In this document: one piece after another, positions 10,304 to 22,019 of the stretch
Layout: the number at the start of each line of letters is the position of its first letter
How positions within the stretch are numbered: position 1 is the stretch's first letter
Source of the DNA: Ashinkailepas kermadecensis
Taxonomy: Eukaryota > Arthropoda > Thecostraca > Neolepadidae
Assembly: GCA_034440615.1 (NCBI GenBank)
Contig: JAOTOM010003932.1
Coordinates: forward strand, 124,001 to 188,000
DNA: 64,000 bases
Direction: 5' to 3'
The notes under the pieces: generated by a model
What the model was told of the DNA's origin: nothing
Databases searched by the model: none
Seen by the model: only the letters and a program-made list of their open reading frames with translations
Translations under genes and position numbers: made by a program

Positions 10304-13300
10304 CGCAGTCAGACGGAGGTGCCGTGACACAGTCACACGGAGGTGCCGTGACAGTCACACGGGGGTGCCGTGACAGTCACACGGGGTGCCGTGACACAGT
10401 CACACGGAGGTGCCGTGACAGTCACACGGAGGTGCCGTGACACAGTCAGACGGAGGTGCCGTGACACAGTCACACGGAGGTGCCGTGACACAGTCACACG
10501 GAGGTGCCGTGACACAGTCAGACGGAGGTGCCGTGACACAGTCACACGGAGGTGCCGTGACAGTCACACGGAGGTGCCGTGACACAGTCAGACGGAGGTG
10601 CCGTGACACAGTCACACGGAGGTGCCGTGACAGTCACACGGGGGTGCCGTGACAGTCACACGGGGTGCCGTGACACAGTCACACGGAGGTGCCGTGACAG
10701 TCACACGGGGGTGCCGTGACAGTCACACGGGGGTGCCGTGACAGTCACACGGGGTGCCGTGACACAGTCAGACGGAGGTGCCGTGACACAGTCAGACGGA
10801 GGTGCCGTGACACAGTCAGACGGAGGTGCCGTGACAGTCACACGGGGGTGCCGTGACAGTCACACGGGGGTGCCGTGACACAGTCACACGGAGGTGCCGT
10901 GACAGTCACACGGGGGTGCCGTGACACAGTCACACGGAGGTGCCGTGACAGTCACACGGAGGTGCCGTGACACAGTCACACGGAGGTGCCGTGACACAGT
11001 CACACGGAGGTGCCGTGACACAGTCAGACGGAAGTGCCGTGACAGTCACACGGAGGTGCCGTGACACAGTCAGACGGAGGTGCCGTGACACAGTCAGACG
11101 GAGGTGCCGTGACACAGTCACACGGAGGTGCCGTGACACAGTCAGACGGAAGTGCCGTGACAGTCACACGGAGGTGCCGTGACACAGTCAGACGGAGGTG
11201 CCGTGACAGTCACACGGAGGTGCCGTGACACAGTCACACGGAGGTGCCGTGACAGTCACACGGAGGTGCCGTGACACAGTCAGACGGAGGTGCCGTGACA
11301 GTCACACGGAGGTGCCGTGACACAGTCACACGGAGGTGCCGTGACAGTCACACGGGGGTGCCGTGACACAGTCAGACGGAGGTGCCGTGACACAGTCACA
11401 CGGAGGTGCCGTGACACAGTCAGACGGAGGTGCCGTGACAGTCACACGGAGGTGCCGTGACACAGTCAGACGGAGGTGCCGTGACACGGTCAGACGGAAG
11501 TGCCGTGACAGTCACACGGAGGTGCCGTGACACAGTCAGACGGAGGTGCCGTGACACAGTCAGACGGAGGTGCCGTGACACAGTCAGACGGAGGTGCCGT
11601 GACACAGTCAGACGGAGGTGCCGTGACACAGTCAGACGGAGGTGCCGTGACACAGTCAGACGGAGGTTCCGTGACAGTCACACGGGGTGCCTGACAGTCA
11701 CACGGAGGTGCCGTGACACAGTCACACGGAGGTGCCGTGACAGTCACACGGAGGTGCCGTGACACAGTCACACGGAGGTGCCGTGACACAGTCACACGGA
11801 GGTGCCGTGACAGTCACACGGAGGTGCCGTGACACAGTCAGACGGAAGTGCCGTGACAGTCACACGGAGGTGCCGTGACACAGTCAGACGGAGGTGCCGT
11901 GACAGTCACACGGAGGTGCCGTGACACAGTCACACGGAGGTGCCGTGACAGTCACACGGAGGTGCCGTGACACAGTCACACGGAGGTGCCGTGACACAGT
12001 CAGACGGAGGTGCCGTGACACAGTCACACGGAGGTGCCGTGACACAGTCAGACGGAAGTGCCGTGACAGTCACACGGAGGTGCCGTGACACAGTCACACG
12101 GAGGTGCCGTGACACAGTCAGACGGAGGTGCCGTGACACAGTCACACGGAGGTGCCGTGACACAGTCAGACGGAGGTGCCGTGACACAGTCACACGGAGG
12201 TGCCGTGACAGTCACACGGGGGTGCCGTGACAGTCACACGGAGGTGCCGTGACACAGTCAAACGGAAGTGCCGTGACACAGTCACACGGAGGTGCCGTGA
12301 CAGTACACGGGGGTGCCGTGACAGTAACGGGTGCCGTGACACAGTCACACGGAGGTGCCGTGACAGTAACGGGGTGCCGTGACAGTCACACGGAGGTGCC
12401 GTGACAGTCACACGGAGGTGCCGTGACACAGTCAGACGGAGGTGCCGTGACACAGTCACACGGAGGTGCCGTGACACAGTCAGACGGAGGTGCCGTGACG
12501 CAGTCACACGGAGGTGCCGTGACACAGTCACACGGAGGTGCCGTGACACAGTCAGACGGAAGTGCCGTGACAGTCACGGAGGTGTCGTGACGCAGTCACA
12601 CGGAGGTGCCGTGACACAGTCAGACGGAAGTGCCGTGACAGTACACGGAGGTGTCGTGACGCAGTCACACGGAGGTGCCGTGACACAGTCAGACGGAAGT
12701 GCCGTGACAGTCACACGGAGGTGTCGTGACGCAGTCACACGGAAGTGCCGTGACAGTCACACGGAGGTGCCGTGACACAGTCAGACGGAGGTGCCGTGAC
12801 ACAGTCAGACGGAGGTGCCGTGACACAGTCAGACGGAGGTGCCGTGACAGTCACACGGAGGTGCCGTGACGCAGTCACACGGAGGTGCCGTGACACAGTC
12901 ACACGGAGGTGCCGTGACACAGTCAGACGGAGGTGCCGTGACAGTCACACGGAGGTGCCGTGACACAGTCACACGGAGGTGCCGTGACACAGTCACACGG
13001 AGGTGCCGTGACAGTCACACGGAGGTGCCGTGACACAGTCACACGGAGGTGCCGTGACACAGTCAGACGGAAGTGCCGTGACAGTCACACGGAGGTGTCG
13101 TGACGCAGTCACACGGAGGTGCCGTGACACAGTCAGACGGAAGTGCCGTGACAGTCACACGGAGGTGTCGTGACGCAGTCACACGGAGGTGCCGTGACAC
13201 AGTCAGACGGAAGTGCCGTGACAGTCACACGGAGGTGCCGTGACACAGTCAAACGGAGGTGCCGTGACACAGTCACACGGAGGTGCCGTGACAGTCACAC

Positions 13301-13531
13301 GGAGGTGCCGTGACACAGTCACACGGAGGTGCCGTGACAGTCACACGGAGGTGCCGTGACACAGTCACACGGAGGTGCCGTGACAGTCACACGGAGGTGC
13401 CGTGACAGTCACACGGGGGTGCCGTGACGCAGTCACACGGGGGTGCCGTGAAACAGTCACATGGAGGTGCCGTGACAGTCACACGGAGGTGCCGTGACAG
13501 TCAGACGGGGGTGCCGTGACACAGTCAGCCG
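10304..13531. repeat. 3.2-kb minisatellite of 22- and 24-bp units
   Basis: About 140 units of ggtgccgtgac-(ac)a-gtcacacgga come in two lengths that differ by one AC dinucleotide. Further diagnostic variants are cac versus cag after 'agt', gga versus ggg, 'gtgcc' versus 'gtgtc', and 'acacag' versus 'acgcag'. Every unit carries GTGAC facing GTCAC across a 1- or 3-base spacer, so each repeat can fold into a small hairpin. Unit types are interspersed, not in blocks. 'gtgtcgtgacgcag' units are confined to the right third (about 12580-13190), which suggests a local late expansion. Open frames on both strands follow from the lack of stops in the unit. Confidence 0.97.
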
Positions 13532-13535
13532 AACT

Positions 13536-13585
13536 CGCAAACAGTTTGCGATCCGACCGTAGCGAGACGCGTCTCTCCAGAGACG
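13536..13585. other. Cluster of three perfect inverted repeats at the array edge
   Basis: Within 50 bp of the last minisatellite unit lie CGCAAAC-A-GTTTGCG (13536-13550), the 12-bp palindrome GAGACGCGTCTC (13564-13575) and CGTCTCT-CC-AGAGACG (13570-13585). The last two overlap and share CGTCTC, so they are alternative foldings. Confidence 0.75.
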
Positions 13586-13589
13586 ACAC

Positions 13590-14472
13590 AGTTCGTGAGT
13601 TTGAGTCGTGAGTGAGTTTGAGTTCCGCGGGGCGCCCATTGTTTGGCTCGGCTAGTCGACTGGTAACCGAGCATATGGGGTCTTGACCACCTGGGTCATG
13701 ATGGAGTATTGGTGCCACCATTAATTGTAAATTATGTCTGAAGGAAAATCTCACAATCTCATGGTGGGTTTAGGGTTCATACAAGCAGCGTTGCTGTTCA
13801 GCCTCATCCCCGCTTCCCTAAATGTATCATGGCATACATTCGTATGTTTTTGGTTCATGCCACGCGACCATGCAAATGAAATGAGACAACTTCGACGACA
13901 AGAAAATGCGACAAAGTCGACGTCCTTAAATGGTGTTGCGGCTGTGAAGATTTGGCCGATAGTGACGCGCGGTCCAGGCAGCAGCTTTGTTGTCGGTGAC
14001 AGTGTGGCCCATACAGATCTTGTCGCGACGGGGCGCTCTTTACTGGGCACGCACACACCATCCTGCTGACCGGTGGTCTGTCGGCTTCAGGGGCCTGGCC
14101 TCACCAAAGGCTGTCTGCTACATGCGCCAGGAACCACACCACATGATGGTCCGTAGTCTGGTTCAGGGACCACATCAGGGGGTGATCTGCAATGTGCCTT
14201 ATGAACCACACCACGGTCCAGTCTGTATTCTGCTCCAGGGACCACACCACGTGGTGATCTGTGGTCTGTTCCAGGGACCACTATTTCTCGGGCCACGTTG
14301 ACAGGGTGCTGTCGCCATACGTGATCACGTGACACTGATTACACTGTTTGTTTGATTGAATAAGCACTTCAGCCTCCTCAGGTTATTTCGTGCTGGTTAA
14401 TATCGTGCCATTTCGCACCGATTCACGTTGATTACACTGACATACATCAATTATAAGTTCATGTGGGTTGTG
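13590..14472. other. Unique sequence with decayed repeats; no gene called
   Basis: A plus-strand ATG frame at 13734-14069 (111 codons, with one hydrophobic stretch) overlaps minus-strand frames and matches nothing known. At 14115-14290 words such as gggaccacaccac and gtggtgatctg recur about four times at 40-50 bp intervals with many changes, forming an old minisatellite. Confidence 0.45.
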
Positions 14473-14950
14473 ACAACTTCACCGTGACAATAGGAGGCCA
14501 CTGAACCCACCCGATGCCAACTGAGGTCAACTGAGGTCAACTGAGGCCAACTTCACCGTGACAATAGGAGGCCACTGAACCCATCCGATGCCAACTGAGG
14601 TCAACTGAGGCCAACTTCACCGTGACAATAGGAGGCCACTGAACCCATCCGATGCCAACTGAGGTCAACTGAGGCCAACTTCACCGTGACAATAGGAGGC
14701 CACTGAACCCATCCGATGCCAACTGAGGTCAACTGAGGCCAACTTCACCGTGACAATAGGAGGCCACTGAACCCATCCGATGCCAACTGAGGTCCACTGA
14801 GGTCAACTGAGGCCAACTTCACCGTGACAATAGGAGGCCACTGAACCCATCCGATGCCAACTGAGGTCAACTGAGGACAACTTCACCGTGACAATAGGAG
14901 GCCACTGAACCCATCCGATGCCAACTGAGGTCAACTGAGGTCAACTGAGG
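14473..14950. repeat. 64/74-bp minisatellite, 7 copies
   Basis: The word cttcaccgtgacaatagg starts copies at 14477, 14551, 14615, 14679, 14743, 14817 and 14881. Spacing is 64 bp, or 74 bp where one more copy of the 10-bp subunit tcaactgagg is present. The array decays into isolated 10-mers up to about 15030. Confidence 0.95.
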
Positions 14951-15289
14951 CCGTCTAGGGCTAACTGAGGTGAACTGAAGCCGTCTGTGGCCAACTGAGG
15001 ACAAATGAGACCAGCCAAGGCAACTGAGGCCGACTAACATAAGTTCACACAAATGACCGCATGACTTCAGCTATACTGAGCCATTGTGCAGTCCACTCGG
15101 CTGACGGCGCTGGGCCGCTGCCGTCAGCCGAGGTGGACACGGTGACGAGGTGGCCACGGCCGGCGGCGGTGTTTTCCACGGCTGGCGGCTGTCAGGGCAC
15201 CCCATGGTGCGTGAACTATTTACCGAGCCGCCGATCGGCTGGTGGGATGGTTGGCGCGTCAGCTGACGAAGGCGGCGACAGTGAGGGTG

Positions 15290-17840
15290 ACGGCCTGACA
15301 ATGGTGGCAACGGCCTGACAATGTTGGCGACGGCCTGACAATGTTGGCGACTGCCTGACAATGGTGGCGACGGCCAGACAATGGTGATGACGGCCTGACA
15401 ATGGTGGTGACGGCCAGACAATGATGATGACGGCCTGACAATGATGACAGAGACGGCCAGACAATGATGATGACGGCCTGACAATGGTGGCGACGGCCTG
15501 ACAATGTTGGCGACGGCCTGACAATGTTGGCGACGGCCAGACAATGATGATGACGGCCAGACAATGACACAGACGGCCAGACAATGATGATGACGGCCTG
15601 ACAATGATGGTGACGGCCTGACAATGGTGGTGACGGCCAGACAATGGTGGTGACGGCCTGACAATGGTGGCGACGGCCAGACAATGGTGGTGACGGCCTG
15701 ACAATGGTGGTGACGGCCTGACAATGTTGGCGACGGCCTGACAATGTTGGTGACGGCCAGACAATGATGATGACGGCCTGACAATGGTGCAACGACCTGA
15801 CAATGTTGGTGACGGCCAAACAATGGTGGTGACGGCCTGACAATGTTGGCGACGGCCTGACAATGTTGGTGACGGCCAGACAATGATGATGACGGCCTGA
15901 CAATGTTGGTGACGGCCAGACAATGATGATGACGGCCTGACAATGGTGGCGACGGCCTGACAATGTTGGCGACGGCCTGACAATGTTGGTGACGGCCAGA
16001 CAATGATGATGACGGCCTGACAATGTTGGTGACGGCCAGACAATGATGATGACGGCCTGACAATGTTGGTGACGGCCAGACAATGATGATGACGGCCAGA
16101 CAATGGTGGCGACGGCCTGACAATGTTGGCGACGGCCAGACAATGATGATGACGGCCAGACAATGGTGGCGACGGCCAGACAATGTTGGCGACGGCCTGA
16201 CAATGTTGGTGACGGCCAGACAATGATGATGACGGCCAGACAATGATGATGACGGCCTGACAATGTTGGTGACGGCCAGACAATGATGGTGACTGCCAGA
16301 CAATGGTGGTGACGGCCTGACAGTGGTGGCGACGGCCAGACAATGATGATGACGACCAGACAATGGTGGTGACGGCCAGACAATGGTGGCGACGGCCTGA
16401 CAATGGTGGCGACGGCCAGACAATGGTGGTGACGGCCAGACAATGGTGGTGACGGCCAGACAATGGTGGCAACGGCCTGACAATGGTGGCAATGGCCTGA
16501 CAATGGTGGCGACGGCCTGACAATGTTGGTGACGGCCAGACAATGGTGGCGACGGCCTGACAATGTTGGCGACGGCCTGACAATGTTGGTGACGGCCAGA
16601 CAATGATGATGACAGTCTGACAATGCTGGCCACGGCCAGACAATAGCACTGACAGCCAGACAATAGCACTGACGGCCAGACAATGACATTGATGGCTAGA
16701 CAATGACACTGACGGCCAGACAATGACACTGACGGCCAGACAATGACACTGACGGCCAGACAATGACACTGACGGCCAGACAATGACACTGACGGCCAGA
16801 CAATGACACTGACAGCCAGACAATGACACTGACGGCCAGACAATGACACTGACGGCCAGACAATGACACTGACGGCCAGACAATGACACTGACGGCCAGA
16901 TAGTGATGATGACGATCGGACAATGACGCCGTCGACCAAACAATGACGGTGGTAGTCTCACAACGACGACGACGATCTGACAACGACGGTGACTGTCTGG
17001 CAACGATGGTGACGACCTAACAATGACGCTGACCACCCGACAATGATGGCGCAGGTCCGACAATGATGGCACCAGTCCGACAATGATGGCGCCAGTCCGA
17101 CAATGATGGCACAGGTCCGACAATGATGGCGCCAGTCCGACAATGATGGCACAGGTCCGACAATGATGGCACAGGTCCGACAATGATGGCGCCAGTCCGA
17201 CAATGATGGCACAGGTCCGACAATGATGGCGCCAGTCCGACAATGATGGCGCCGGTCCGACAATGATGGCACAGGTCCGACAATGATGGCGCCGGTCCGG
17301 CAATGATGGCACAGGTCCGACAATGCTGGCGTCCGTCAGACAATGATGGCACAGGTCCGACAATGATGGCGCCGGTCCGACAATGATGGCACAGGTCCGA
17401 CAATGATGGCGCCGGTCCGGCAATGATGGCACAGGTCCGACAATGCTGGCGTCCGTCAGACAATGATGGCACAGGTCCGATAATGGTGGCACAGGTCCGA
17501 CAATGATGGCGCCAGTCCGACAATGATGGCACAGGTCCGACAATGATGGCGCCAGTCCGACAGTGATGGCGCCGGTCCGACAATGATGGCACAGGTCCGA
17601 CAATGATGGCGCCGATCCGGCAATGATGGCACAGGTCCGACAATGCTGGCGTCGGTCAGACAATGATGGCGTCGGTCCGACAATGATGGCGTCGGTCCGA
17701 CAATGATGGCGTCGGTCCGACAGTGAATGATGGCACAGGTCCGACAATGCTGGCGCCAGTCCGACAATGATGGCGCCAGTCCGACAATGATGGCACCGGT
17801 CCGACACTGATGGCGCCAGTCCAACAATGATCAACAACGG
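15290..17840. repeat. 2.5-kb minisatellite of 20-bp units in domains
   Basis: Nearly every unit starts with acaatg. Three domains are visible. At about 15290-16610 units end in gacggcc(t/a)g, with gttgg, gatgat and gtggt variants mixed, partly as 40-bp dimers. At about 16615-16900 there is a homogeneous run of gacactgacggccag units. At about 17040-17840 units alternate between ggcacaggtccg and ggcgccagtccg. A degenerate junction lies at 16900-17040. No frame of the minus strand has a stop within the unit, so minus-strand frames hundreds of codons long cross it by default. Confidence 0.97.
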
Positions 17841-17844
17841 TGGC

Positions 17845-18085
17845 GGCGCTAGCTCGTCAGTGGGCGCGCCTGCTGCCGCCCGTTCACCCGCCCAAACCCC
17901 TCCACGCAATCGGGAAAGAATGTAGCCCGCTTCCGGAGGGCACTGTCGCGGCCCATCGCCTGGACGGGCGATGGTGAAAGTCGGCCGAGACGGACAGTCG
18001 GCGGCGAGGACTGACACCTGGCTGGGAGACGCGTCACACCTCATCGCCTGGCTGCAGGTGATGTTCCACTCGACGTGACGGCGTG
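17845..18085. other. GC-rich unique spacer between arrays
   Basis: About 240 bp of non-repetitive GC-rich DNA between the 20-bp and 50-bp arrays. No feature recognised. Confidence 0.5.
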
Positions 18086-18089
18086 ATCT

Positions 18090-18690
18090 CAGACACATTC
18101 CACCAGGCCGTCCGCCACTCCGCCACTCCGCCACTCCGCTACTCCGGCGTGGCCTCAGACACACTCCACTAGGCCGGCCGCCACTCCGCCACTCCGGCGT
18201 GACCCCAGACAGATTCCACCAGGCCGTCCGCCACTCCGCCACTCCGGTGTGGCCATAGACACATTCCACCAGGCCGGCCGCCACTCCGCCACACCGGCGT
18301 GGTCCCAGACACACTCCACCAGGCCGGCCGCCACTCCGCCACTCCGCTACTCTGGCGTGGCCCCAGACACACTCCACCAGGCCGGCCGCCACTCCGCCAC
18401 TCCGGCGTGGCCCCAGACACATTCCACCAGGCCGGCCGCCACTCCGCCACTCCGGCGTGGCCCCAGACACACTCCACCAGGCCGGCCGCCACTCCGCCAC
18501 TCCGGCGTGGCCCCAGACACATTCCACCAGGCCGGCCGCCACTCCGCCGCTCCGGCGTGGCCCCAGACACATTCCACCAGGCCGGCCGCCACTCCGCCAC
18601 TCCGGCGTGGCCCCAGACACATTCCACCAGGCCGGCCGCCACTCCGCCGCTCCGGCGTGGCCCCAGACACATTCTACCAGGCCGTCTTCC
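18090..18690. repeat. 50-bp minisatellite, about 12 copies
   Basis: The word gccggccgcc starts units at 18431, 18481 and 18531, giving a 50-bp period. The unit also contains ccggcgtggccccagac and (a/c)ttccaccag. An 8-bp subrepeat, ccactccg, has expanded near 18110-18140. The left units are more diverged than the central ones. Confidence 0.95.
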
Positions 18691-18699
18691 ACTCTGGCG

Positions 18700-19808
18700 T
18701 GCTCGACGAGCGGCTCCACCCCTCCGCCCGTGGGCGTCGTCCCACGAGACATTCCTGTCGTACCTCGCACGAATATGCACTGGCACTGGAATATTATTTA
18801 CTGGGATTCGAATAACATGCTAACTGGAGGAACAATGGCACCTTCAGTGATCGGAAAAATTCCTTCATTTTCATGCTCAATATCGATTGAGCTCGCAAAA
18901 TACCGTGTGGGCCTGTTATAACTCGATCGTTTGGGCCCATGAAATGCCATCGCGAAAAGGCGGGGTCGCGCCAAATCGAGGTTCAAGAAAACTAGCTTTC
19001 AAACTAACTCAATGTTGACCTACCATCTGAAAACAACCCTATTTTCGCTCTAATTGATCCGTTGTCTTTGCACGCTGACCTTCTGGCAAGTAAATTACGT
19101 TTGAATTATATAATTCCGGAAATAAATCGTTGTTACAGTAGAAATTAAAACAGAACTTATTTTTTTTAAAGATGCCGGTAATAAACAAAATAACAAATAA
19201 AACATGCAATAATATTAGCAATCATCATTTACACTTCATTTCTTCCAAAAGTGACCGAGTGTTCCTTGCTTGAACGTAGCATGTCACTGGCTGCGAGCGA
19301 GATCTAGAATGCTTCTGACTTGGATGTATTTTATATGGTCCACCTCTTGGATCTCCATCCAATGGAGGCTAGCCCAGAGGTGCTGAATGGCTTCAGACAG
19401 TTTTGTGGATGGGGCTGTTCCTTATCATCTTCTTGTGACTCGAGAACTTGCCTCGGCCGAAACACGAAATGAACTCACAGAATACTTCTCAGTTCCGAAA
19501 GGAGCAAAGCAGGGTCTAATGACTCATCGCGTTATATCCGCACTCGCGTTAAATCTGGACCCATAAATGCATGGTTTCACTGTACTTCACTTTCTCGCAT
19601 ATTTCTCGCAGACTTTCCCGCTCCCCCAGTGAGAAATTCCTAAGCGAGTCCCCGGCACTATGCAGATTCCTGTGTTTGAGTCGCGATCGTGGTTAAGGTC
19701 CGGTCTGTGCTATGATCTAACACGTGTCCAACTATTAGTCTGTGTCCAGATCTGAGTTTGTGATTGCATCTCTGTCCAGGTCGGGTCTAGCTTTAAGCCA
19801 GAGTCTCG
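18700..19808. other. Unique AT-rich sequence, no gene seen
   Basis: No recognisable coding or RNA gene. Open frames are at most about 60 codons outside the adjoining arrays. Confidence 0.45.
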
Positions 19809-19809
19809 T

Positions 19810-20680
19810 TCCGGCCCTGGATCTAGCTGTGATCACCAGACACGACACCCGCTCCCCAGTGGCGGGTGACGGTCCCGACCCCAACCCTGACTCTGATCCA
19901 TGCCCTGGCTGTGGTCCCGATCCTGGCCCTGGCCCTGGTCTTGGTCCTGATATTGGTCCCGGTCCTGCCGCTGATTCTGGGCCCGGCTCTGATCACCAGA
20001 CGTGACGCCCACCTCCAGTGGTGGGTGACGGTCCCGACCCCGACCCTGACTCTGATCCACGCACTGGCTTTGGTCCTGATCATGGCCCTGGTCTTGGTCC
20101 TGCTCTTGGTCCCGGTCCTGCCGCTGATTCTGGGCCCGGCTCTGATCACCAGACGTGACGCCCACCTCCAGTGGTGGGTGACGGTCCCGACCCTGACTCT
20201 GATCCATGCCCTGGCTTTGGTCCCGATCCTGGTCCCAGTCATGTTCCTGGTCCTGGTTCTGGGCCCGGCTCTGATCACCAGACGTGACGCCCACCGCCAC
20301 TGGTGGGTGGCGGTCCCGATCCTGGTCCCGCTCATGTTCCTGGTCCTGGGCCTGATTCTAGGCCCGGCTCTGATCACCAGACGTGACGCCCACCTCCAGT
20401 GGCGGGTGACGGTCCCGACCCTGACTCTGGTCCATGCCCTGGCTTTGGTCCTGATCCTGGCCCTGGTCTTGTTCCTGGTCCTGGTTCTGGGCCCGGCTCT
20501 GATCACCAGACGTGACGCCCACCTCCAGTGGCGGGTGGCGGTCCCGACCCCAACCCTGACTCTGATCCATGCCCTGGCTGTGGTCCCGATCCTGGTCCCA
20601 GTCATGTTCCTGGTCCTGGTTCTGGGCCCGGCTCTGATCACCAGACGTGACGCCCACCTCCAGTGGTGGGTGACGGTCGC
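19810..20680. repeat. Composite minisatellite, 100-160 bp units with 6-bp cores
   Basis: The word ctctgatcaccagacgtga recurs about seven times between 19829 and 20650 at intervals of roughly 100 to 160 bp. Between these fixed segments lies a variable number of hexamers of the form cctggt/ccctgg, which explains the length differences. The plus frame reads as runs of Leu/Val/Ala and the minus frames as Arg/Gly or Asp/Gln runs. None is credible as protein. Confidence 0.93.
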
Positions 20681-20805
20681 GAGCCACTTCGTCCTCGGCC
20701 GGGTTTATGGAGGAAGCGGCCATTAGATACGCTGCCCGGCTCACTGGTCTCGGAGGCGCGCTCACAAGGTCCCTACCGGGGAGTGTGGCCGCCGAGTGGT
20801 GCGAC

Positions 20806-21045
20806 ACCTTCTGTCGCTTGGCCTGTCACACCTTCCGTCGCTTGATCTGTCACACCTTCTGTCGCCTGGTCTGTCACAGCTTCCGTCGCCTGATCTGTCA
20901 CACCTTCTGTCGCCTGGTCTGTCACACCTTCCGTCGCTTGGTCTGTCACACCTTCCGTCACTTGGTCTGTCGCATCTTCTGTCGCTTGGCCTGTCGCACC
21001 TCCTGTCGCTTGGTCTGTCGCACCTCCTGTCGCTTGCAGCACGAT
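20806..21045. repeat. 24-bp minisatellite, about 10 copies
   Basis: The unit is ctgtcacaccttc followed by c/tgtcgc(t/c)tgg(t/c/a). 24 is a multiple of three, so all copies share the same frame on both strands. Confidence 0.92.
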
Positions 21046-21099
21046 CCGTCAGCCCGCTGCCTGGACACATATAGCAAGGCCAAATAACCTGCTGTGCAC

Positions 21100-21740
21100 A
21101 TACCAATATCGTTCGTGTCACCACGTTGTGAGGAATTACCGCTCAGCTGGGTCGGGTGGTTCACATCTCAAAGCCACCCGAGGCACCGTCTGTTTACCCG
21201 GCGAATATTCACGCACCGCTGGTCACAGGGCGCACCCCCCCCCCCCCGAGCGAAAGCCGGATGTCGTCGTGACAACGACGGGATCAGATGGCTGCTGCTT
21301 TGTGAGAGGTCATGCGCCAGCCGGCCGCCGCCGCCGCCGCCGCCGCACGACCACCGACGAACTACATGTGGTGTATGCAAGGGTTGGCCGCGGCTCGGTG
21401 TCCGTCCTACGGTCAGTCGCCCCACCCGCCCCACCCGCCCCACCCGCCTGTCCCTGCGTCGCCGACCGCCGCGCCAGGGTGGGCTTTAAATCCGCGACGG
21501 CACGACTGGCGGGGTAGGCACAAGTATAGGGTCTGTCCCGGCGTCTGGAATTCGGCGGTGGCTACCCGCTGGGGCACGGTATCAATTGGTCTATCTGTGG
21601 GGATTCAAATTTGGTTTGGATTGTCGTTCTAGTTGTCGATGGATTTGTAATGAATATTGATTAACCTTCAAGGGTCCGAATTGGATCGGATCAAGGATTT
21701 TCCATCCATACTGTGCTCTATTACTCGGTGCTCTCAGAGT
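21100..21740. other. GC-rich unique region with simple tracts
   Basis: The region contains a C run at about 21235-21247, a (ccg)n run at about 21322-21345 and a ccccacccg triplication at about 21420-21448. CpG is high, as at 9.0-9.8 kb, so a promoter is possible, but no splice or core-promoter signal stands out. Confidence 0.4.
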
Positions 21741-21744
21741 CCGG

Positions 21745-22010
21745 GTAGCCGAGGCCAGCGGCGGTGGTTACCCGACGTCATCAGTGCCCGGGTAGCCACC
21801 GCCTACCCGGCGTCCTCATCCAGGGTACCCGAGGTCAGCGGTGGTAACTACCCGGCATCCTCAGTGCCGGGTGAGTAGCCACGGCGCCGGTGGCGGTGGC
21901 TACCCGGCGTCCTCAATGCCGGGTGAGTAGCCACGGTGCCCGTGGCGGTGGCTACCCGGCGTCCTCGGTGCCGGGTGGGTAGCCACGGCGCCGGTGGCGG
22001 TGGCCACTGC
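21745..22010. repeat. 52-bp minisatellite with long hairpin arms, 4-5 copies
   Basis: The unit includes tgccgggtgagtagccac and gtggctacccggcgtcctc. These two words are inverted relatives: GTAGCCAC faces GTGGCTAC and GCCGG faces CCGGC, with a small bulge. A typical pair is 21866-21882 with 21896-21908. The left copies are older. Confidence 0.88.
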
Positions 22011-22019
22011 CCCCGGCGC

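Noticed and set aside
10304..13531. CRISPR-like appearance of regular short repeats
   Set aside because: There are no unique spacers between repeats. Units are contiguous, the genome is eukaryotic, and no cas genes are present.
13734..14069. 111-codon ATG frame with a hydrophobic stretch
   Set aside because: Frames of about 100 codons exist on the opposite strand at the same place. There is no recognised domain and the length is compatible with chance.
15216..18770. Minus-strand frame of 1184 codons
   Set aside because: It spans the 20-bp and 50-bp arrays and a unique spacer. All three minus frames are open across the 20-bp array because the unit has no stop in any phase. There is no ATG at the start and no domain.
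19823..20726. Overlapping 272- and 286-codon frames on opposite strands
   Set aside because: These are simple-sequence translations (Leu/Val runs or Arg/Gly runs) of the composite array.
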